A stretch of DNA of 63,098 nucleotides from an uncultured Clostridia bacterium (GTDB lineage: Bacteria > Bacillota > Clostridia > UBA1381), in contig CAKSPW010000004.1 of the NCBI GenBank assembly GCA_934486495.1, forward strand, positions 1 through 63,098, given 5' to 3'. This document shows, piece by piece, positions 9,145-17,444 of the stretch. Positions within the stretch are counted from its first letter, which is position 1, and each line of letters starts with the position of its first letter. The notes below the pieces were generated by a model that worked only from the letters and a program-made list of their open reading frames with translations, was not told the origin of the DNA and made no database searches. Position numbers and translations under genes: made by a program.

Positions 9145-9377
9145 TTCAATAAAAGTATCAGTTTCACACTATTTTATATTATCGCCGCCGATATAAGAAC
9201 TATTGCAAATACCCGTAATACTGATTATACACAATATGTATTTCATTGCTGCAAAATCGGGAAAATTATCCGAAAAGCTTGACGAGATTTACAAGTCATA
9301 ACGCTTTATTGTAAAACTTGCATATAATAAACGCCGCAAATGCTTAAAAATTCTTAAATAAAATTTGCAAAAACAGC
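9145..9377. other. Gene-free stretch with a possible decayed coding fragment
   Basis: No intact gene is visible between the beta-helix promoter and the aminotransferase promoter. One frame on the plus strand reads ADIRTIANTRNTDYTQYVF (about 9185-9245). A neighbouring frame continues as AAKSGKLSEKLDEIYKS and a stop (about 9247-9300). Both read like ordinary protein, which suggests one frameshifted gene remnant. I do not recognise it and the evidence is weak. Confidence 0.25.
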
Positions 9378-9406
9378 TTGCATTTTGTGCGAATTTGTAG
9401 TATTAT
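9378..9406 (+). promoter_or_regulatory. Promoter of the aminotransferase gene
   Basis: TTGCAT (9378-9383) and TATTAT (9401-9406) are 17 bp apart. The leader to the start codon is about 100 bases. I looked for a T-box antiterminator in it and saw none. Confidence 0.6.
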
Positions 9407-9514
9407 ATAATGGTAAGTATTTTTTTGCAATATAAGAGGGATAAATTGTTTTCACAAAGCAGAAAACAAAGCATACCTTACTTTGAGCGACAAAACAGGA
9501 AGGATTGAATTATA

Positions 9515-10702
9515 ATGTTATCAAACAAAGCTTTATCAATATCTCCGTCACCGACGCTTGCGATTGATTCAAAATTTAAAGAGATGAAGGCGCAGGGGAT
9601 TGATGTTGTCGGTTTCGGTGCAGGCGAGCCTGATTTTGATACACCGGAACATATTTGCGCAGCGGCTGTTGAGGCGATTAAATGCGGAAAAACAAGATAT
9701 ACCCCGGCAGCAGGCACAATGGAGCTGAGAAAGCTTGTTTGCGATAAATTTAAACGCGAAAACGGACTCGATTACGAACCGTCACAGATAGTTGTTTCAA
9801 ACGGAGCAAAGCACAGCCTTGTAAATGCGTTTATGGCTATTTGCAACCCCGGCGACGAGGTAATCGTTCCGGCTCCGTATTGGGTAAGCTACCCGGAAAT
9901 GATTAAAATTGCCGACGGTGTTCCCGTTGAGCTTCTCACTCGTGAGGAGGACGATTTTAAGGCTACCGCCGCTGAATACGAGGCAATGATGACGGATAAA
10001 ACAAAGGCTATCGTTCTTAACAGCCCCTCAAACCCGACAGGCATGATTTACACAAAAGAAGAGCTTGCCGCTATTGCTGAGGTTGCCGTTCGTCATAACG
10101 TTTACGTTGTTTCCGACGAAATTTACGAGCATTTGATTTACGAGGGTGTGCATACGAGTATTGCTTCTCTCGGAGATAAAATAAAAGACCTTACAATCGT
10201 TGTCAACGGCGTTTCAAAAACATACGCAATGACGGGCTGGAGAATAGGGTTTACAGCCTCAAACAAAGAAATTGCAAAGGTAATGTCAAGCATTCAGTCA
10301 CACGCAACATCAAACCCGAACTCAATCGCTCAGGCTGCTGCCGCTGCGGCACTTACAGGCGGTCTTGACTGCGTTGAAAAGATGAAAAAAGAGTTTGTAA
10401 AACGCCGTGACTATATGGTTGAAAAAATAAACAGTCTTGACGGTGTTTCTTGCATAAAACCGCACGGTGCATTTTATATAATGATGAACGTTTCCGCGCT
10501 TATCGGTAAAACGCTCTACGGCAAGGAAATTAAGTCATCGGACGATTTTGCCGACTTATTCCTTGAAAAAGCAAAGGTTGCCGTTGTTCCCGGAACAGGC
10601 TTTGCGGCTCCGAACTACGTAAGATGGAGCTATGCAACAAGCATGGAAAACTGTATAGAAGGCCTTTCAAGACTCGAAAAGTTTCTTAAAGGCGAATGCT
10701 GA
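9515..10702 (+). CDS. Pyridoxal-phosphate aminotransferase, aspartate/aromatic class I
   Basis: The protein has 395 aa, the usual length for the class Ib aspartate aminotransferase group (AspC/AspB of Bacillus type). It transfers the amino group of aspartate to 2-oxoglutarate. Visible family motifs are GFGAGEPDFDTP near the N-terminus, NSPSNPTG (substrate-carboxylate Asn), VSDEIYE (PLP-ring Asp and Tyr) and SKTYAMTGWRIG with the Schiff-base lysine. AGGAAGG stands ten bases before the ATG. The gene is alone, between its own promoter and a strong terminator. Its substrate range cannot be decided from sequence: aspartate, aromatic and prephenate transaminases share these motifs. Confidence 0.9.
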   Translation: MLSNKALSISPSPTLAIDSKFKEMKAQGIDVVGFGAGEPDFDTPEHICAAAVEAIKCGKTRYTPAAGTMELRKLVCDKFKRENGLDYEPSQIVVSNGAKHSLVNAFMAICNPGDEVIVPAPYWVSYPEMIKIADGVPVELLTREEDDFKATAAEYEAMMTDKTKAIVLNSPSNPTGMIYTKEELAAIAEVAVRHNVYVVSDEIYEHLIYEGVHTSIASLGDKIKDLTIVVNGVSKTYAMTGWRIGFTASNKEIAKVMSSIQSHATSNPNSIAQAAAAAALTGGLDCVEKMKKEFVKRRDYMVEKINSLDGVSCIKPHGAFYIMMNVSALIGKTLYGKEIKSSDDFADLFLEKAKVAVVPGTGFAAPNYVRWSYATSMENCIEGLSRLEKFLKGEC

Positions 10703-10722
10703 TTTAAAAATTAACAAAAAAT

Positions 10723-10781
10723 GCAGGGATTTAAAACTCCAAAATCAAACGATTACGGAGTTTTAAATCCCTGCTCTTTTT
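10723..10781 (+). terminator. Terminator after the aminotransferase gene
   Basis: GCAGGGATTTAAAACTCC pairs perfectly with GGAGTTTTAAATCCCTGC (10723-10774) and is followed by TCTTTTT. Confidence 0.9.
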
Positions 10782-10792
10782 ATTCCATGTTA

Positions 10793-10829
10793 AAGGGCCG
10801 AAAGTCATTTGCGACCTCCGACCCTTAAA
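10793..10829 (-). terminator. Possible galE terminator hairpin
   Basis: On the minus strand AAGGGTCGGAGGTC and GACTTTCGGCCCTT form an imperfect stem after galE. A second perfect 8-bp hairpin (TTCAGCTG/CAGCTGAA, 10854-10890) lies closer to the stop codon. Neither has a long T-run, so the terminator role is tentative. Confidence 0.4.
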
Positions 10830-10898
10830 AACAATTATTTTATATGCGCTCTTTTCAGCTGCCGCAACAAGCATGGCTTATACAGCTGAACAAGTATA

Positions 10899-11912
10899 TT
10901 ATTTTGCATATCCGTTCGGATTATTTTTCTGCCATCTCCAGGAATCCTCGCACATTTCCTCAATACCGCGCTGAGCCTCCCAGCCAAGCTCTCTTTTAGC
11001 CTTTTCGGGATTTGCATAACACTCTGCTATATCTCCGGGGCGTCTTGCCATAATCTTATAAGGAATTTCCTTACCGCAAGCCTTACTGAATGCTTTTATT
11101 ATTTCAAGAACGGAATAGCCGTTGCCCGTACCGAGATTATAAATATGCACTCCCGGCTTATTGCTGCAATGCTCAACAGTCTTAATATGACCGAGCGCAA
11201 GGTCTACAACATGGATATAGTCACGCACACCCGTGCCGTCTTTTGTTTCGTAATCGTTACCGAAAACTCCTACTTCCTTGAGTTTTCCGACAGCAACCTG
11301 TGCAACGTACGGGAGCAAATTATTCGGAATACCCTTCGGGTCCTCGCCCATTCTTCCGCTCTTATGCGCACCGATCGGGTTAAAATATCTCAAAAGCGCA
11401 ACCGAAAGCTTCGGGTTTGCCTTTGTAACATCAGTTAAAATATTTTCTATCATAAGCTTCGTCGAGCCGTACGGATTTGTAGTCGAAAGCGGAAAATCCT
11501 CTGTAATCGGCACTGTTTTCGGCTTTCCGTAAACCGTTGCCGAGCTTGAAAATACGATATTGTTTACATCGTACTTTTCCATAATATCAAGAAGATTAAG
11601 TGTTCCGGTGATATTATTATGATAATACTTAATCGGAATTTGCGTTGACTCGCCTACCGCCTTAAGTCCGGCAAAATGGATAACGGAATCAAACTTGTTT
11701 TCCTTAAACACCTTCTCCATTTCGTCATAGTCGAGCATATCAACCTTATAAAACGGGAAATCCTTGCCCGTAATATCCTTAACTATCTCCAACGATCTTT
11801 CACATGAATTTGAAAGATTGTCGAGTACAACTATTTCATAGCCTGCGTTTAAAAGCTCAACACAAGTATGGCTGCCGATATATCCGGCTCCGCCTGTTAC
11901 TAAAATTTTCAT
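10899..11912 (-). CDS. galE: UDP-glucose 4-epimerase
   Basis: The protein has 337 aa. It interconverts UDP-glucose and UDP-galactose with bound NAD, in the Leloir pathway and in sugar-nucleotide supply. It is a short-chain dehydrogenase fold with the Rossmann motif GGAGYIGSHT at the N-terminus, SSSATVYG, and the catalytic YGSTK (Tyr-x3-Lys). The start at 11912 is preferred because GGAAGGGG lies just upstream and the product then begins MKILVTGGAGYIG, the family norm. The open frame runs 26 codons further upstream but without family similarity. It lies 93 bp downstream of rex and may belong to the same transcript. Confidence 0.95.
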   Translation of the reverse strand: MKILVTGGAGYIGSHTCVELLNAGYEIVVLDNLSNSCERSLEIVKDITGKDFPFYKVDMLDYDEMEKVFKENKFDSVIHFAGLKAVGESTQIPIKYYHNNITGTLNLLDIMEKYDVNNIVFSSSATVYGKPKTVPITEDFPLSTTNPYGSTKLMIENILTDVTKANPKLSVALLRYFNPIGAHKSGRMGEDPKGIPNNLLPYVAQVAVGKLKEVGVFGNDYETKDGTGVRDYIHVVDLALGHIKTVEHCSNKPGVHIYNLGTGNGYSVLEIIKAFSKACGKEIPYKIMARRPGDIAECYANPEKAKRELGWEAQRGIEEMCEDSWRWQKNNPNGYAK

Positions 11913-12005
11913 GACAATTAACCCCTTCCAAAAACCAAAGCTTGAAGAAAATCGTTTACGACAAACAATATAACGTGCAATTTTATTCAAACCCTGTCTT
12001 TTAAA

Positions 12006-12644
12006 TTACTTATTCATAGACTTCATTCTGTAAGACAGCGTCATAAGAGAATCGGACAAGTGAACATTCTCAACCGCTACACCCTCTTTTGTCTTAACCT
12101 CGGTATACGAGAAGTTCAGCAGTCCCTTTATTCCGCTGCAAACAAGTATATCCGCCACATCGTGCGTATACGCCTTCGGTACCGACAAGATAGCAATGTC
12201 TACCTTGTTATCCCGTATATACTGCTTTATGTTCTCCATCGGCAAAATAGGCTTTCCGTTAATTTCCGTACCGATTTTCTTTGGGTCGGTATCAAAAAGC
12301 GCTGTTATCTTAAAACCTCTGTCGGCAAATGCATTATGATTCGCAAGCGCACGTCCGAGGTTTCCGGCACCGACAATTATAGTATTATTAATCTTGTCAA
12401 TTCCGAGTATTTCGCCGATAGCCTTATGTAAATACTCAACATTATAGCCATAGCCCTGCTGCCCAAATCCGCCGAAATAATTAAAATCTTGACGGATTTG
12501 AGATGCGGTTACATTCATTTTTTGACTAAGCGCACCTGAGGATATTCGCTTTATATCCATCTTTTTAAGCTCGCTTAAATATCTGTAATATCTGGGCAGT
12601 CTCCGTACCACAACGGACGGAACCTGTTTTTCATTACTGTTCAT
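12006..12644 (-). CDS. rex: Redox-sensing transcriptional repressor Rex
   Basis: The protein has 212 aa. Rex binds DNA when the NADH/NAD+ ratio is low and releases it when NADH rises, controlling fermentative genes. The N-terminal winged helix includes RRLPRYYRYL and the segment with SALSQKMNVTASQIRQD-FNYFG. The C-terminal Rossmann half carries GAGNLGRALANH and the domain-swap helix near LSYRMKSM. The start at 12644 is set by AAAGGAG six bases upstream; an in-frame GTG/ATG six codons earlier would overlap that site. It lies between isocitrate dehydrogenase (43 bp upstream) and galE. I looked for the clostridial Rex operator TTGTTAA-N4-TTAACAA near pta, gap and the hydrogenase genes and saw no clear match. 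Confidence 0.93.
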   Translation of the reverse strand: MNSNEKQVPSVVVRRLPRYYRYLSELKKMDIKRISSGALSQKMNVTASQIRQDFNYFGGFGQQGYGYNVEYLHKAIGEILGIDKINNTIIVGAGNLGRALANHNAFADRGFKITALFDTDPKKIGTEINGKPILPMENIKQYIRDNKVDIAILSVPKAYTHDVADILVCSGIKGLLNFSYTEVKTKEGVAVENVHLSDSLMTLSYRMKSMNK

Positions 12645-12687
12645 CCGATGCTCCTTTACCACGGCGCAAATTAACGCCTATCGCTTA

Positions 12688-13854
12688 TTAAAGTGATTTT
12701 ATCGTTTCCATTACATAGTCCGCAAACTCAGCACCTGTACAGCCTGTGTCACGACCCGTAATTTGAAGCTTCTTTTCCTCATACATACATTTATCGAGTG
12801 CCTTTTCAAGCTTATCTGCCTTATCCTGATATCCGATATGCGAAAGAAGCATTACAGCCGCTCTTATAATCGAACACGGATCGGCATACTTATCTCTGCC
12901 CTCCTGCACCATTCTCGGCGCACTGCCGTGTATTGCCTCAAACATCGCATACTTTTTACCGATATTCGCACTGCCTGCCGTGCCTACTCCGCCTTGAAAT
13001 TCAGCAGCTTCATCGGTTATAATATCGCCGTAAAGATTGGGAAGAACAACAACCTGGAATCCCGTTCTTCTCTTCGGGTCGATAAGCTTTGCGGTCATTA
13101 TATCAATATACCAGTCGTCAAGCTCTATTCCGGGATAATCCTTAGCAACCTCCTGACACGTTCTCAGGAACTTGCCGTCCGTTGTTTTTATAACGTTTGC
13201 CTTTGTTACGCAGGTAACCTTTGTTTTTCCGTTTTTCTTTGCGTATTCAAATGCCGCTCTTGCTATTCTCTCCGAACCGTCGCTTGTTGCAACAACAAAA
13301 TCAATAGCCAAATCGTCATCAACATTTACGCCCTTCGAACCGACAGCATATCCGCCCTCTGTATTCTCTCTGTAAAATGTCCAGTCAATTCCAAGCTCAG
13401 GAACCTTTACGGGACGAACATTTGCAAAAAGGTCAAGCTCCTTGCGCATTGCCACATTTGCGCTCTCTATATTCGGCCACGGATCTCCGGCTCTCGGAGT
13501 TGTTGTCGGGCCTTTTAATATTACATCGCATTTTTTAAGCTCTGCCAACACATCATCGGGAATCGGCTTATTTGCCTTAACTCTGTTTTCTATCGTAAGT
13601 CCGTCTATAACCTTAAATACGATTTTTCCGCTTTCCGTTTCGTCCTTCAAAAGAAATTCGAGTATTCTGTGTGCTTCGTGAGTTATTGCCGGTCCTATGC
13701 CGTCACCGCCGCAAACACCGATAACTATTTTATCGAGCTTTGCATAATCGACAAAATCCTTTTCCGATTTCATCTTTTCTACTCTTATTTCCTGCTCTTC
13801 AAGAATTTTTGCAAACTTTTCAAGAGCGGCTTCAATTTTTGCCGAATGTGCCAT
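12688..13854 (-). CDS. icd: NAD(P)-isocitrate dehydrogenase, isocitrate/isopropylmalate family
   Basis: The protein has 388 aa. It decarboxylates isocitrate to 2-oxoglutarate. The N-terminus has a short coiled extension, then KIVIGVCGGDGIGPAIT. The substrate-binding region reads GPTTTPRAGDPWPNIESANV. YRENTEGGY matches the TENTEG signature, and later come VVLPNLYGDIITDEAAE and AIHGSAPRM. The start at 13854 is preferred: AAAGGA is 12 bases upstream, whereas the ATG four codons earlier touches that site. It begins 21 bp after the aconitase stop codon, so the pair forms an operon feeding 2-oxoglutarate to glutamate synthesis. Citrate synthase is not in the window. Cofactor preference cannot be read with certainty. 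Confidence 0.88.
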   Translation of the reverse strand: MAHSAKIEAALEKFAKILEEQEIRVEKMKSEKDFVDYAKLDKIVIGVCGGDGIGPAITHEAHRILEFLLKDETESGKIVFKVIDGLTIENRVKANKPIPDDVLAELKKCDVILKGPTTTPRAGDPWPNIESANVAMRKELDLFANVRPVKVPELGIDWTFYRENTEGGYAVGSKGVNVDDDLAIDFVVATSDGSERIARAAFEYAKKNGKTKVTCVTKANVIKTTDGKFLRTCQEVAKDYPGIELDDWYIDIMTAKLIDPKRRTGFQVVVLPNLYGDIITDEAAEFQGGVGTAGSANIGKKYAMFEAIHGSAPRMVQEGRDKYADPCSIIRAAVMLLSHIGYQDKADKLEKALDKCMYEEKKLQITGRDTGCTGAEFADYVMETIKSL

Positions 13855-13875
13855 ATTTGTAACCATTCCTTTCTC

Positions 13876-15807
13876 TCAACCGTTTATTTTTGTATAGTTA
13901 AGCAGTCCGCCGGCTATAAGCATGGCGCGCTGTCTTTCGGAAAGTGAAACAAGCGTGTTGAAAATTCGACCGTTTGTTTTGTTTTCCACCTTTATAACAT
14001 CACCGGATTTAAGCTGTCCGATAATATCCTCAATCGCTAAATCATCTCCCTGTGATACAGCATCGTAATCGTCCGGATTTTCAAACACGAGCGGAACAAT
14101 ACCGGAGTTTATAAGATTTGCCATATGAATACGTGCAAATGATTTTGTTATAACAGCCTTAACACCCAAATAAAGCGGTGCAAGCGCTGCATGCTCTCTT
14201 GACGAGCCTTGACCGTAGTTTGATCCGCCGACAATTATGCTCTTTCCAAGCTCCAACGCTCTTTTCGGGAAAGATTCATCACATACGGCAAAGCAGTATT
14301 TTGATATTTCAGGTATATTTGATCTCAGCGGCAATATTTTTGCGCCTGCCGGCATAATATGGTCTGTTGTAATATTATCGCCAACCTTAAGGCTGCATTT
14401 TGCTTCTATATTTTCTCCAAGCGGCTGCGGTACGGGGAACGGCTTAATATTAGGTCCTCTCAATACCTCAACGTTCGGTGCGTCCTGTTCGCTTGCCGGA
14501 GGAACAATCATATTATCGTTTATTTTAAACTTCTCCGGTATTTCAAATTTCGGCATATCTCCGAGTTCTCTCGGGTCTGTCAGGTATCCCGTAAGAGCGG
14601 ATACTGCCGCAAGCTCCGGTGATACAAGGTAAATCTGACCGTCCTTTGTGCCCGATCTTCCCTCAAAGTTTCTGTTGAATGTACGCAGCGATATACCCTT
14701 TGAGTTAGGCGACTGTCCCATACCTATGCACGGTCCGCACGCACTTTCGAGTATTCTCGCTCCGGCGTCTATCATTATTGACAATGCACCGTTTTCCGCA
14801 AGCATATTAAGCACCTGCTTAGAGCCGGGTGCAATTGCAAGAGAAACATCGGGGTGTACCGTTTTTCCCTTTAATATATGCGCAACCTTAAGCATATCCA
14901 TAAGCGACGAGTTTGTACATGAACCGATACATACCTGGTCGATTTTAAGCTTACCTATCTCCGCGCAGGTTTTAACGTTATCCGGCGAATGAGGACAAGC
15001 CGCAAGCGGAACAAGCTCGCTTAAGTTTATTTCTATTACCTCGTCATATTCCGCACCTTCATCTGCCGAAAGCGGAACATAAACGTCTTCTCTGCCCTCT
15101 GCGGCAAGGAATTTTCTCGTTGTTTCATCGGACGGGAAAACAGATGTCGTCGCTCCGAGCTCCGCACCCATGTTAGTTATTGTGGCACGCTCCGGAACAG
15201 AAAGCGTTTTAACACCCTCGCCCGAATATTCTATAATTTTACCGACTCCGCCTTTAACCGACATACGTCTTAAAACCTCAAGAATAACGTCCTTTGCCGA
15301 AACCCATGCGCTGAGCTTACCTGTGAGCTTAACGTTCACTATTTTCGGATAAGTTATATAGTACGCACCGCCGCCCATTGCAACCGCAACGTCCATACCG
15401 CCTGCACCGATTGCTATCATTCCGATACCGCCGCCTGTCGGAGTATGACTGTCCGAGCCGATAAGCGTTTTACCAGGCGCACCGAAACGCTCCAAATGAA
15501 CCTGATGACAAATTCCGTTGCCGGGACGTGAGAAGTAGATTCCGTGCTTTTTACAAACACTTCCTATAAATCTGTGGTCGTCCGCATTTTCAAATCCGCT
15601 CTGAAGAGTGTTGTGGTCTATATATGCAACCGATTTTTCGGTTTTTACTCTGTCAACTCCCATAGCCTCAAATTCAAGATACGCCATTGTACCCGTCGCA
15701 TCCTGTGTGAGAGTTTGGTCAATTCTGAGTCCAACCTCAGTGCCTTTTACGGGTTCACCGTCAACTATATGGGCATTGAGTATTTTCTCCGCAAGTGTAT
15801 ATGCCAT
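13876..15807 (-). CDS. acnA: Aconitate hydratase
   Basis: The protein has 643 aa, the short single-chain aconitase common in anaerobic Clostridia. It isomerises citrate to isocitrate with a [4Fe-4S] cluster. The cluster ligands are visible as CIGSCTNSS and ACGPCIGMG. Near the N-terminus is IGSDSHTPTGGGIGMIAIGAGG, and the C-terminal swivel domain contains GGSNYGQGSSREHAALAP. GGGAGGT lies nine bases before the ATG, and a TTGACA-17-TAAAAT promoter lies just upstream. Together with the following icd gene it makes the oxidative half-branch of the TCA cycle. 3-Isopropylmalate dehydratase is the nearest alternative, but that enzyme is normally split into two subunits. Confidence 0.93.
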   Translation of the reverse strand: MAYTLAEKILNAHIVDGEPVKGTEVGLRIDQTLTQDATGTMAYLEFEAMGVDRVKTEKSVAYIDHNTLQSGFENADDHRFIGSVCKKHGIYFSRPGNGICHQVHLERFGAPGKTLIGSDSHTPTGGGIGMIAIGAGGMDVAVAMGGGAYYITYPKIVNVKLTGKLSAWVSAKDVILEVLRRMSVKGGVGKIIEYSGEGVKTLSVPERATITNMGAELGATTSVFPSDETTRKFLAAEGREDVYVPLSADEGAEYDEVIEINLSELVPLAACPHSPDNVKTCAEIGKLKIDQVCIGSCTNSSLMDMLKVAHILKGKTVHPDVSLAIAPGSKQVLNMLAENGALSIMIDAGARILESACGPCIGMGQSPNSKGISLRTFNRNFEGRSGTKDGQIYLVSPELAAVSALTGYLTDPRELGDMPKFEIPEKFKINDNMIVPPASEQDAPNVEVLRGPNIKPFPVPQPLGENIEAKCSLKVGDNITTDHIMPAGAKILPLRSNIPEISKYCFAVCDESFPKRALELGKSIIVGGSNYGQGSSREHAALAPLYLGVKAVITKSFARIHMANLINSGIVPLVFENPDDYDAVSQGDDLAIEDIIGQLKSGDVIKVENKTNGRIFNTLVSLSERQRAMLIAGGLLNYTKING

Positions 15808-15839
15808 AAAACAAAACCTCCCAAATTTTATATACTTAT

Positions 15840-15868
15840 ATTTTATACAATTTATATGGTTTTGTCAA
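15840..15868 (-). promoter_or_regulatory. Promoter of aconitase-icd operon
   Basis: On the minus strand TTGACA and TAAAAT are 17 bp apart, 33 bp before the aconitase start codon. Just upstream is the inverted repeat AACAA-GTGG-TTGTT, a possible operator of unknown regulator. Confidence 0.75.
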
Positions 15869-15972
15869 GTATTATAACAACCACTTGTTTTTATTTGATA
15901 AAAAATTATCTTAAATGATAAATAATTATACATATTGACGGCTTTGTTTTGTCTAATTTAAAACACGGAAAT

Positions 15973-16012
15973 AAAAAAAGCCCTCAAACAGGTGCTAAGC
16001 ACAAGCCTGAGG
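15973..16012 (-). terminator. Terminator of tRNA-Trp transcript
   Basis: On the minus strand CCTCA pairs with TGAGG around an inner GTGCT/AGCAC stem, followed by GCTTTTTTT. It begins 11 bp after the tRNA CCA end. Confidence 0.8.
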
Positions 16013-16022
16013 ACAATTCAAA

Positions 16023-16098
16023 TGGCAGGGGCAGAAGGACTTGAACCCTCGGCACTCGGTTTTGGAGACCGATGCTCTACCAACTGAGCTATACCCCT
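16023..16098 (-). tRNA. tRNA-Trp (CCA)
   Basis: The 76-base cloverleaf starts AGGGGTATAGCTCAGTTGG and has anticodon loop CTCCAAA (anticodon CCA), T-loop TTCAAGT and an encoded CCA end. The acceptor stem AGGGGTA/TGCCCCT is paired throughout with one G-U pair. Confidence 0.97.
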
Positions 16099-16125
16099 AT
16101 ATTGCCTTGACAAAAGTACCTTACA

Positions 16126-16154
16126 AGTATAGCACACATTCGTTTATTTGTCAA
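16126..16154 (-). promoter_or_regulatory. Promoter of tRNA-Trp
   Basis: On the minus strand TTGACA and TATACT are 17 bp apart, 27 bp before the mature tRNA 5' end. Confidence 0.8.
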
Positions 16155-16276
16155 GACATTTTTAAAAATTTATTTATTTCGACCGAAAATATCATAATTT
16201 TTTTGTCACTTTATCACTTTTTATGCACCGATATGTTTTATTAATCTCCACCGCAGTTTTTTCGGGGTACATTTTT

Positions 16277-16310
16277 AAAATATCATCATAAAGAGTGTGT
16301 TTTATGATAT
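16277..16310 (-). terminator. Candidate terminator after the SseB-like gene
   Basis: On the minus strand ATATCATAAA pairs with TTTATGATGATAT and is followed by TTTTAAAAA, right after the stop codon at 16318. Confidence 0.55.
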
Positions 16311-16317
16311 TGGGTCC

Positions 16318-17382
16318 TTACTCATTTTCATTCTGTGAGTTTTCAACCGCTTCAATCATTTTAAGAATCAAGTCGCCCTGTATTCTCACTCCGACATCTG
16401 CCGGATTTACAACAACGCCGCAAATCTCTGTTTGTTTTTCAAATATCTGTTTCATCGCTGTAAATTTCGCAATTTTCAGCGCCGCATTGTCAAATCCTTT
16501 TTTGATTTGCTCGAATTTTGACAGAAATACCTGATACTCCATAGCGTCCGTAAACAGCGGTATCCAAACTGTTCCGTCCGCACCGGCAATTGTGATAAAG
16601 CTGAAATTATTATCGTTTTCTCTGCCGGCAGCCAAAAACTTATCAGTGGCAATTGCGGTAAGCATAGCATTATAAGCAAGCTGTTTTTTATCATCTTTCC
16701 CGGCATTTGACGTCTGTATAAAATTCAGCGTTAAAAAGCGTACACGGCTGTTTGATACAGTTTTTACTTCGCATGTGAACATATCGGAAAGCTTTATGTG
16801 CAGGCTGTTTATTTCAGGATGAAATCTTACAAATTCCACACCCCAAACGGTAACCGTTGCAAGCATTTTCGGAATATCCTCGTTATTTACCTTTGCAACC
16901 GTAAGCGGTTTTTTATGTGAGCTGTTTAAAAACGAACACCACTGCGACGCTCTCTCGCCGTCAAAGAAAATAAGCACTTCACCCTCCGCACAGTACGGAG
17001 TCGGCTCATCAAGACAATTATCCATTATAACGAATACTTCTTTTGCATCCTTGAGATAATTCTGAATTTTGTTGTAAAATACCGATGCTGCGCCCTTAAA
17101 CACCGCCGAATTTTTATCGTCCGACTTATTTTCGCTGTCATATCTGAAAAAGTAATCTGAAAGTATAATAAGATTATCCGTTGCTGCGTCTTTTATCTCC
17201 TCCGCAAGCACGGACGGATTTGGGTACATCTCCTCGAATCTGTCCAAATCTCCGTCAAGCTTAGGGAGAGTTTCGTCAAGCGCTTTTTTTACCGCATCGG
17301 GCATTTCGGCATTTTGCGTTTTGTCGATATTATGCTCCTCGTGCGCCTGCTGCTCCTTGACTTTCTTTTTGAAAAATGCCAT
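16318..17382 (-). CDS. SseB-like domain protein, function unknown
   Basis: The protein has 354 aa and is cytoplasmic (no signal or membrane segment). It has a charged N-terminal tail (FFKKKVKEQQAHEEH). Two segments resemble the SseB N-terminal fold. One lies around residues 120-210, with EGEVLIFFDGERASQWCSFL. The other lies around 235-320, with FLAAGRENDNNFSFITIAG and VWIPLFTDAMEYQVF. The assignment rests on the second phrase, which is typical of SseB; the family's biochemical role is unclear. The start at 17382 follows GGGAGG by about nine bases, while the open frame continues 12 codons upstream without support. It follows ackA by 62 bp with a hairpin in between. Confidence 0.6.
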   Translation of the reverse strand: MAFFKKKVKEQQAHEEHNIDKTQNAEMPDAVKKALDETLPKLDGDLDRFEEMYPNPSVLAEEIKDAATDNLIILSDYFFRYDSENKSDDKNSAVFKGAASVFYNKIQNYLKDAKEVFVIMDNCLDEPTPYCAEGEVLIFFDGERASQWCSFLNSSHKKPLTVAKVNNEDIPKMLATVTVWGVEFVRFHPEINSLHIKLSDMFTCEVKTVSNSRVRFLTLNFIQTSNAGKDDKKQLAYNAMLTAIATDKFLAAGRENDNNFSFITIAGADGTVWIPLFTDAMEYQVFLSKFEQIKKGFDNAALKIAKFTAMKQIFEKQTEICGVVVNPADVGVRIQGDLILKMIEAVENSQNENE

Positions 17383-17407
17383 TATATTTTTCCTCCCATA
17401 TAAAAGT

Positions 17408-17435
17408 GGCTGCTGCAACAGCTGCAGCAGTCGCC
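17408..17435 (-). terminator. Hairpin between ackA and the SseB-like gene
   Basis: On the minus strand GGC-x2-CTGCTGC pairs with GCAGCAG-x-C and is followed by CTTTTATAT. It could end the pta-ackA message or attenuate into the next gene. Confidence 0.5.
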
Positions 17436-17444
17436 TTTATTTAA

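Noticed and set aside
9407..9514. T-box riboswitch ahead of the aminotransferase
   Set aside because: The leader is only about 100 bases and no T-box sequence or antiterminator was seen.
12763..13518. 251-codon open frame opposite isocitrate dehydrogenase
   Set aside because: It is antisense to a clear enzyme gene, has no ribosome binding site and its product has no domain-like composition.
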